Origin: Candidatus Heimdallarchaeota archaeon
GTDB taxonomy: Archaea; Asgardarchaeota; Heimdallarchaeia; Heimdallarchaeales; Kariarchaeaceae
DNA: 47,700 nucleotides
Assembly: GCA_015522385.1 (NCBI GenBank)
Contig: WAMJ01000265.1
Location: 1 to 47,700, forward strand
Direction of reading: 5' to 3'
Position numbers and translations under genes: made by a program. How positions within the stretch are numbered: the first letter of the stretch is position 1; each line of letters starts with the position of its first letter. Shown here in pieces: positions 42,997 to 47,700 of this stretch. The notes under the pieces were generated by a model. It had not been told where the DNA came from. It saw only the letters and a program-made list of their open reading frames with translations, and did not search any database.

Positions 42997-43617
42997 GTGA
43001 AGCTTGAAATCATCAACTTACTCCGCTGTCCCAGATGCGAGAAAGCAGATCCTAGAGGGAAGTACCAGATCATGGGGGACTATAACAACGAGAAGATCTT
43101 CGATGGGCACATCACCTGCGACTCAGGGCACAGCTGGCAGGTCAGAGATGAGATCCTGAGGTTCCACGAGGAATCAGAACCTCTGGAGCTATACGATCAG
43201 CTGGAGATAGACGAAAGTTTGGTTTCCAAGTTGCCAGATGGTGTGGATGAGTCGGACCTTAATGATCTCAGGGTGGCACTGAAGCGGTTCATCGACGGAC
43301 TTGACAGAGATGCATACGCAGTCTCCGGAACGATGCTCCTGTTCAGCAAGCTTCTGGGCCATACCGACAAACTCTTCGTCATGTTCTCCCCTGACGAGAA
43401 TGAGCTGAGAATGATTCAAGAGGTGACTGCCAAGAACGGTGTCTACGACAATTTCTACTTCGTCAGGCACGATGGCTTTGTCCTGAACCCAGCGACGTCA
43501 ATTACCCGGATCTCTCTCTTCAACAACGAGGAGGCGGATCTTCGTGTATATCTGTCTGATGTTGAGCAGGGGACTGTACTGGGTAAGGTGGGTTCCAAGT
43601 TCCTGGTGTTGGGTTAG
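42997..43617 (+). CDS. Trm112-like zinc-binding protein
   Basis: A 206-residue protein. The first 55 residues resemble the Trm112/UPF0434 zinc-binding fold: LLRCPRCEKADPRG with C11 and C14, then GHITCDSGHSWQVRDEILRF with C41 and H45, where the second pair reads C-x3-H instead of C-x2-C. The remaining 150 residues (FIDGLDRDAYAVSGTMLLFS, KLFVMFSPDENELRMIQEV) form an unrecognised alpha-beta domain. Trm112 proteins activate methyltransferases; no methyltransferase is adjacent. GTG start, 37 bp after the membrane gene. CATAAACTC at 42970-42978 is TATA-like. Confidence 0.65.
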   Translation: MKLEIINLLRCPRCEKADPRGKYQIMGDYNNEKIFDGHITCDSGHSWQVRDEILRFHEESEPLELYDQLEIDESLVSKLPDGVDESDLNDLRVALKRFIDGLDRDAYAVSGTMLLFSKLLGHTDKLFVMFSPDENELRMIQEVTAKNGVYDNFYFVRHDGFVLNPATSITRISLFNNEEADLRVYLSDVEQGTVLGKVGSKFLVLG

Positions 43618-43904
43618 GCTATAGCGTCGTCTATCTCCTGAGAGATGCTCTCGGAGATGGAACTGCGGATCTCGGATAGCTCATCTGCAGTGGCTAACCT
43701 GTAATATACGCTTCGCATATCCAATAAGTTGGGAACCCTGTGAATAAGTTTGTTCTCAAGCAATCTTCTGATGGCGTATTTTACTGCTTTGTCCTCGTAC
43801 TTCCCGTTGAAGAATTTGAGGATTTCCCTTGACGAGAGAACCCCCTCCTTCTTCAGAAGGGTGATTATCTCAATCGCCGGTATAGGGAGAGATTGCAGTG
43901 CCAT
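43614..43904 (-). CDS. Winged-helix DNA-binding protein
   Basis: A 96-residue protein built around one winged helix: IEIITLLKKEGVLSSREILK, then KAVKYAIRRLLENKLIHRV as the recognition helix and turn, and DMRSVYYRLATADE as the wing. A helical tail closes it. It is a small repressor-like protein; ligand and target are unknown. Its stop overlaps the stop of the convergent Trm112-like gene by four bases. A TATA-like element is not clear. Confidence 0.7.
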   Translation of the reverse strand: MALQSLPIPAIEIITLLKKEGVLSSREILKFFNGKYEDKAVKYAIRRLLENKLIHRVPNLLDMRSVYYRLATADELSEIRSSISESISQEIDDAIA

Positions 43905-44063
43905 ATCCTAGACATGTGTTACGATCAAAATAAGGTGGATGCCAATTTTCGTTGACGGATATTTGTAAAGCTTTTTTACTAGTAGTAGCGTCATGCAAGT
44001 AGGCTTCTTCTACAATTACATTGCGGATTTCTTGTGAGACAAGACCGATTGACTAAAATTCTC
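43905..44063. other. Intergenic region without recognised features
   Basis: It lies between the divergent start of the winged-helix gene and the end of larA. Only a T-rich run (43974-43979) is notable. Confidence 0.4.
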
Positions 44064-45263
44064 CTAGTCTCGGAGTCTGAGAACATTCATCCCAGCATCA
44101 AAGCACACAACCACGTTCTCCCCATTTTGTACACCTTTGTTGATGAACTCCGTGATGTCATTTTCTCTCTTGAGGTACAGAGTTTTCATCTCCTCTTCTG
44201 CCATTTGCGCAGTTGTGAAGAGCTCTGCAGTGTTCGCCAGTTCTGCTAATTTCCTCGCTTTGTGATCCCCAAAACGGTACTTCTCTCTTGACAGATTGGA
44301 GATCACGGATTCCCTGTCCCCGTACTTCTGCAAAGTCTCGAAGAATGCCTTGCTTCCGATACCCTCGTGGCATTTGGCAACTAACAGGATTTTCCCACCT
44401 TTCCGGATGATTCCCCGAGTGTTCTCTAGTCCCTTCTGACTCTGGTAAAATGATCTGTCAAGTGGGGGTTCCACCACGGCTACTAACCTGTCAACAGGTT
44501 TGTTGAAGATGTGGGTGTAAACTCGGTCTGCCAACTCAATTGCCTCTCTCTGTGATCTCCTTAGATCTCCGATTGACATCCCAATGATCTCATCTCCTCT
44601 GAGTACGAGGTGCACACCCATGACCTGCTTGTCAATGAGTTCAAAGGCATCCCAGAAGTCCATGTATAATGGATTGCCCTCGGTAGCACAGGGCGCACTC
44701 CCTTCGTCAAGTGCCCAAGAATGGTTATTCTCTACGGTTTTCAGGGCAGCGAGCCCTGGAATGATCGACTTGACCCCACCCGTGTAACCCGCGAAGTAGT
44801 GGGGCTCGACCGAATTCACGCACAGTATCCGCTCGTAGCGGTCGATGATCTTACTGAGGTAGACTTTAGTGCCCCGGGGAGTTCTCCCCCAATAGGTGTA
44901 CTCCTCCAATGGCTCATGGGCACTATGGATGTGTAGTTTGAGACTTTTCGCTTTTCCCCTAACGAGCTCGTCAATTTCATCCTTGGAAGGAGGGCTGTGG
45001 GTACCGGTGGCTATAGCTAAGAGGTCTATTCTCCCCCTCATAGACAGCAACGGCTCTGTGACGAGATAGCTTGGTGTCGCCCTATGGGCGTCATTGATGA
45101 TGAGGAGCGTGGGTTCGGAGATGAAATCCCTTATCTCTGGATCGGAAGTAATCCTATCTGCGATTTGCGTAGGACTCAGGTGTTCCTCAATTTTCCTAGG
45201 ATATACGACTCTGACCGATGGATCGAGGTTTTTGAGGTTAATCATACCTTGGGTCATCTCCAC
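44064..45263 (-). CDS. larA: LarA-like lactate racemase family protein
   Basis: A 399-residue protein of the nickel-pincer LarA/DUF2088 family. The cofactor region is INDAHRATPS (residues 56-65), IATGTHSPPS follows at 84-93, and EPHYFAGYTGGVKSIIPG at 153-170 contains H155 and the lysine K165 that would carry the pincer nucleotide. H181 in VENNHSW is the second likely cofactor histidine. Family members racemise lactate or other 2-hydroxy acids, so the substrate here is open. The cofactor-making larB, larC and larE genes are absent from the window. It begins 12 bp after AMP phosphorylase. Confidence 0.88.
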   Translation of the reverse strand: MEMTQGMINLKNLDPSVRVVYPRKIEEHLSPTQIADRITSDPEIRDFISEPTLLIINDAHRATPSYLVTEPLLSMRGRIDLLAIATGTHSPPSKDEIDELVRGKAKSLKLHIHSAHEPLEEYTYWGRTPRGTKVYLSKIIDRYERILCVNSVEPHYFAGYTGGVKSIIPGLAALKTVENNHSWALDEGSAPCATEGNPLYMDFWDAFELIDKQVMGVHLVLRGDEIIGMSIGDLRRSQREAIELADRVYTHIFNKPVDRLVAVVEPPLDRSFYQSQKGLENTRGIIRKGGKILLVAKCHEGIGSKAFFETLQKYGDRESVISNLSREKYRFGDHKARKLAELANTAELFTTAQMAEEEMKTLYLKRENDITEFINKGVQNGENVVVCFDAGMNVLRLRD

Positions 45264-45274
45264 TGCTCATGATC

Positions 45275-46795
45275 CTAGCCTTCGAGCTTAACCCTTCGGA
45301 GAACAATACCCTCAACCACGATCGGGGGATTGTTCGTTGCAATTTGGATAGCGTTTGAGAGCTTGGTCTCTGAGTCCGAGTAGATGGTGAATAGTGGCAT
45401 GCCCTGTTTGACAAATTCCCCTACCCTTGTGTGGAAGACCATGCCTGCTCGTTTGGTGCTTGGCGTACCTGCTGCGGAGCAGATCTTTTTGGTGATGGAG
45501 TTCTTGATACCGTAGACATACCCGTTGTTCACCGCTGTTATCGTGTGGGAGTATTCCCCGATCTGTACATCTGAGGACTTCATGTTCTTCTCACCACCTT
45601 GTGCTTCGATGATCTCCTGCATCTTGCTCAGTGCCTTACCCGAGGTGACGATCTCCCTGGCCAATACTGCGCCCTGCCGGGGGGTCGCTAGTCCTCCCAT
45701 TTCCAGCAGGGTTCCCGCGAGTTCTACACTTTTGTTCAGGACAGGTTCGCTGATTTTACCCTCCAGTGTTTCCAACGCCTCTTTCGCCTCCAAGGCAGGT
45801 CCCACGCTACTTCCCAATGGATGGCTCCCAAGTGTCAGGATGCCCTCGGTATCTATGTTCACGTTGCGGCTTAGACCGATGAACTTGTGGGCGAAGTTGA
45901 GCGCGATCTGCTGGTTCTCCATCTTGGATCCTGGTCCCGTAGGAATGTCCACAACCATGTTGTCGATACCCATTGCGATCTTCGTGGAGACGATGGAGGC
46001 CATCATTTGCTCCTCGGGGTCGATGTCCAAGAACTTCTTCACACCGATCACGATGTCGTCCATAGGTGACAGCTTGAGCGGAGCATTCCATGCAATCATC
46101 CCACGAGTCTTGGGAGCGATCTCGGTGATCTCCTCCGGGCTAAACCTGACATTGGCCAGCACTTCCATGCTATCTGCTGTTCCAGAAGGGCTGGTGATCG
46201 CCCTGCTACTAGTCTTTGGAATGAGCAACCCTGCGGCGGCGACGATGGGCACGATGAGTAGGGATACTTTGTTACCGGGTATACCTCCAATTGAGTGCTT
46301 GTCAAAGGCCTTCTCTTGGAAGTCAAACTGGTTTCCGCACTCAGCCATCGCCTTTGCGAAGTCTGCGGTCTCCTGCGGGCTGTATTTCTTGAAGTAGGAG
46401 GTCAAGGTGAAGGAAGCGATTTCGAGACTTGTATAGGATCGCTTGGAGATGTCGTTGGTTATAGCGTAAATCTCGTTCTGGCTCCACTCCTTCCCGTTCA
46501 TCTTCAGCTTGAGAAAATCGAGGCTGAGCGGTGATCGCCGGATGGAGACTACGACGTTCTCCCCGTCCTTGACATTCAGCCACTCCGCGTCATATTGTGA
46601 GATCCCGATCACCCCGTCCTCGATCATGCCCTCTGCGACAACGGGGGTGGCGGAGAATGATTTTTCAGTGAATTCGTTCTTAATGGATATGATCATTGTA
46701 TGCCTGAATTTGAGGTTGGAGGCCGTCTTGTGGCTGATCATGGCCACCGGTTCGGTGCTCCGGATATCTAGGACTTTTACGGGTAATACTAACAT
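45275..46795 (-). CDS. deoA: AMP phosphorylase
   Basis: A 506-residue archaeal AMP phosphorylase, homologous to thymidine phosphorylase but with an extra N-terminal domain of about 80 residues (VLDIRSTEPVAMIS). The catalytic core has KHSIGGIPGNKVSLLIVP, SSRAITSPSGTADSMEVL, the phosphate-site IPTGPGSKMENQQIAL and the C-terminal barrel-sandwich hybrid (HTITAVNNGYVYGI). It splits AMP to adenine and ribose 1,5-bisphosphate, entering the pathway that uses R15P isomerase and form III RuBisCO, both not in the window. First gene of an operon with larA. ATTAATTAAG at 46840-46831 is TATA-like. Confidence 0.95.
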   Translation of the reverse strand: MLVLPVKVLDIRSTEPVAMISHKTASNLKFRHTMIISIKNEFTEKSFSATPVVAEGMIEDGVIGISQYDAEWLNVKDGENVVVSIRRSPLSLDFLKLKMNGKEWSQNEIYAITNDISKRSYTSLEIASFTLTSYFKKYSPQETADFAKAMAECGNQFDFQEKAFDKHSIGGIPGNKVSLLIVPIVAAAGLLIPKTSSRAITSPSGTADSMEVLANVRFSPEEITEIAPKTRGMIAWNAPLKLSPMDDIVIGVKKFLDIDPEEQMMASIVSTKIAMGIDNMVVDIPTGPGSKMENQQIALNFAHKFIGLSRNVNIDTEGILTLGSHPLGSSVGPALEAKEALETLEGKISEPVLNKSVELAGTLLEMGGLATPRQGAVLAREIVTSGKALSKMQEIIEAQGGEKNMKSSDVQIGEYSHTITAVNNGYVYGIKNSITKKICSAAGTPSTKRAGMVFHTRVGEFVKQGMPLFTIYSDSETKLSNAIQIATNNPPIVVEGIVLRRVKLEG

Positions 46796-46895
46796 CTTCC
46801 AAAGTTACGAGGAAAGTATCCTTAATTAATCATCCTATTCGACCTTCTTTAGATACTCCGATAAATATCGATCACTTATTAAATGAATGCAGAGC

Positions 46896-46903
46896 AAGGA
46901 GGA
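46896..46903 (+). promoter_or_regulatory. Shine-Dalgarno site of rpl20A
   Basis: AAGGAGGA lies 4 bp before the ATG at 46908. Few starts in the window have such a site, and it decides for this ATG over one at 46887. Confidence 0.7.
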
Positions 46904-46907
46904 TTAT

Positions 46908-47171
46908 ATGAGCGAACTTAAGATATTCAGGATCTCAGGATTCTACAAGAAGGCAAAGAGGAAGATACCCATCAACATGGATGTCCGGGCACTCAAGGAG
47001 GAGGACGCCTTGGAGACCATGTACTCTGTCATCGGGAGCAAGCATCTCGTGAGACGGAGTGACATATTCATCCCCAAGGAGGGAGGAATAACCGTCCTCG
47101 AGAATGCAGATATGGCGAGGACACGTGAATTCGCAGATATCGACGAGGAAGGATTCGTCATTCCAAGGTGA
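46908..47171 (+). CDS. rpl20A: Ribosomal protein eL20 (LX, L18Ae)
   Basis: An 87-residue large-subunit ribosomal protein of the archaeal LX/L18Ae family. It opens MSELKIFRISGFYKKAK, followed by RALKEEDALETMYSVIGSKH and a final VLENADMARTREF. The start at 46908 is chosen for the strong Shine-Dalgarno sequence and the usual length. It overlaps pfdA as GTGA. The order rpl20A-pfdA-ftsY is a conserved archaeal block linking the ribosome, chaperone and SRP receptor. Confidence 0.93.
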   Translation: MSELKIFRISGFYKKAKRKIPINMDVRALKEEDALETMYSVIGSKHLVRRSDIFIPKEGGITVLENADMARTREFADIDEEGFVIPR

Positions 47172-47632
47172 GAAAACTGGGTCTCGGTTCAGAGGATTTT
47201 CAGCGTCAGGCGCAGCAGATCCAAGCACAACTTCAGGTTATTGATCAGCAAATTGCGAGCCTCCACCAGCAGAAGGTTCAGTACAATGAATACATCAAGG
47301 AGGTCTCCAACACCATCCAGACTCTCAAAGGGTTGGACAACCCCCTAAATTCCAACTCTTCAATACTACCTCTTCCCGGCAATGTCTACCTCAAGACCAA
47401 GGTCATCGACTACGAGAACGCATATGTCAATGTTGGTGCTGGTGTTGTTGTCCCAATGCCCGTCAAGAAGGCCATCGAGACCCTCGAAGAGCGGGTAAAG
47501 ACCTTCCTCGATATCATGAAGCAGATGGAGCAGGAAGTGGATAAGATGGAGCAGAGCAAGATGCAACTCCAGCAGATGCTTATGGGGTCAAGAAATCAGG
47601 GGATTGCTCCTGATCCGACCAAGTATTCTTAG
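47168..47632 (+). CDS. pfdA: Prefoldin alpha subunit
   Basis: A 154-residue hexameric-chaperone subunit with two coiled coils (QRQAQQIQAQLQVIDQQIAS and ETLEERVKTFLDIMKQMEQE) joined by a strand-rich hinge with SILPLPGNVYLKTKV and VNVGAGVVVPMPV, as in prefoldin alpha. It captures nascent proteins for the thermosome. A GTG start overlaps the rpl20A stop. The C-terminal tail RNQGIAPDPTKYS is likely flexible. Confidence 0.94.
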   Translation: MRKLGLGSEDFQRQAQQIQAQLQVIDQQIASLHQQKVQYNEYIKEVSNTIQTLKGLDNPLNSNSSILPLPGNVYLKTKVIDYENAYVNVGAGVVVPMPVKKAIETLEERVKTFLDIMKQMEQEVDKMEQSKMQLQQMLMGSRNQGIAPDPTKYS

Positions 47633-47646
47633 ATCGCCTTCACAAT

Positions 47647-47656
47647 CTATTTATTC
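47647..47656 (+). promoter_or_regulatory. TATA box of ftsY
   Basis: CTATTTATTC is centred about 27 bp before the ATG at 47679, so ftsY can also start from its own leaderless promoter. Confidence 0.5.
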
Positions 47657-47678
47657 ATCCACAATCCCTCAGAGATTA

Positions 47679-47700
47679 ATGTTCAATAAACTCCGCAAGG
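47679..47700 (+). CDS. ftsY: SRP receptor FtsY (5' end only)
   Basis: Only seven codons lie inside the window (MFNKLRK). The amino-terminus is typical of archaeal FtsY, and position after rpl20A-pfdA is the standard place for this gene. The identification rests mainly on gene order. Confidence 0.55.

Noticed and set aside
45525..46397. A 290-codon + strand frame with hydrophobic runs
   Set aside because: Antisense to AMP phosphorylase, which has clear family motifs; serine- and methionine-rich composition is typical of an antisense frame.
1..47700. CRISPR arrays, insertion sequences, prophage genes, attachment sites
   Set aside because: No regularly spaced direct repeats, transposase motifs or integrase were seen; the only mobile-type gene is the LAGLIDADG protein.

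Overview
The window reads as a piece of an archaeal chromosome, most likely from an Asgard (Promethearchaeota) lineage. Archaeal hallmarks are a Cdc48 AAA ATPase, Pelota, an rpl20A(LX)-pfdA-ftsY block, AMP phosphorylase, a tRNA-Thr with a 24-nt intron at position 37/38, an e-MtaB/CDKAL1-type methylthiotransferase, and TATA boxes about 25-30 bp in front of many start codons, which implies leaderless mRNAs. The Asgard suggestion is weaker. It rests on tetratricopeptide proteins, longin-like and other small-domain proteins, many winged-helix regulators, unlinked rRNA genes, and bacterial-type genes (UvrB, class II HMG-CoA reductase, RNase II/R, a PEP-carboxylase homologue) mixed into an archaeal core. 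The class cannot be settled from the sequence alone.

Layout. 1-7435: a divergent stand-alone 5S rRNA gene (minus strand) and then a complete histidine operon, also minus, read hisG, hisC-HAD phosphatase fusion, hisB, hisH, hisF, hisA-hisIE fusion, hisD. Six of the six junctions overlap by 4 or 8 bases, so all ten catalytic steps appear to be encoded on seven translationally coupled ORFs. 7436-8887: a free-standing LAGLIDADG endonuclease, the intron-containing tRNA-Thr(UGU), and a MarR-like wing fragment. 8941-17095: a TPR protein, an RNase II/R-family nuclease with an acidic insert, a membrane-anchored TPR-like protein, a tRNA methylthiotransferase, NADAR and YCII proteins. 17117-23402: an AT-richer stretch with a longin-like protein divergent from a membrane-anchored HerA/VirB4-like ATPase, membrane proteins, and a TPR protein with a longin-like C-terminus.

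23459-28257: a persulfide-dioxygenase-like MBL protein fused to two rhodaneses, translationally coupled to an Nmad3 protein; a tungstate ABC transporter (tupBA divergent from tupC); and a stand-alone Lrp/AsnC ligand-binding domain. 28401-37786: Cdc48, an FNR-like oxidoreductase, DegV, Pelota, an ArsR-type regulator, class II HMG-CoA reductase and UvrB. 37787-43904: small membrane-protein genes, a winged-helix regulator, a secreted CBM9/DOMON-like protein, a 933-residue PEP-carboxylase homologue that has lost several catalytic residues, a four-helix membrane protein, a Trm112-like zinc protein and another winged-helix protein. 44064-47700: a LarA-like protein and AMP phosphorylase in one operon, then rpl20A-pfdA-ftsY (ftsY cut by the window edge).

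The most unusual items are the PEP-carboxylase-like protein with a broken active site and its membrane/secreted neighbours, the two histidine gene fusions, the enlarged 5S rRNA, the longin/HerA-type divergent pair sharing a single TATA region, and the MBL-rhodanese/Nmad3 coupling. No CRISPR array, insertion sequence or prophage is visible. All functional calls come from reading motifs by eye; no database search was run.
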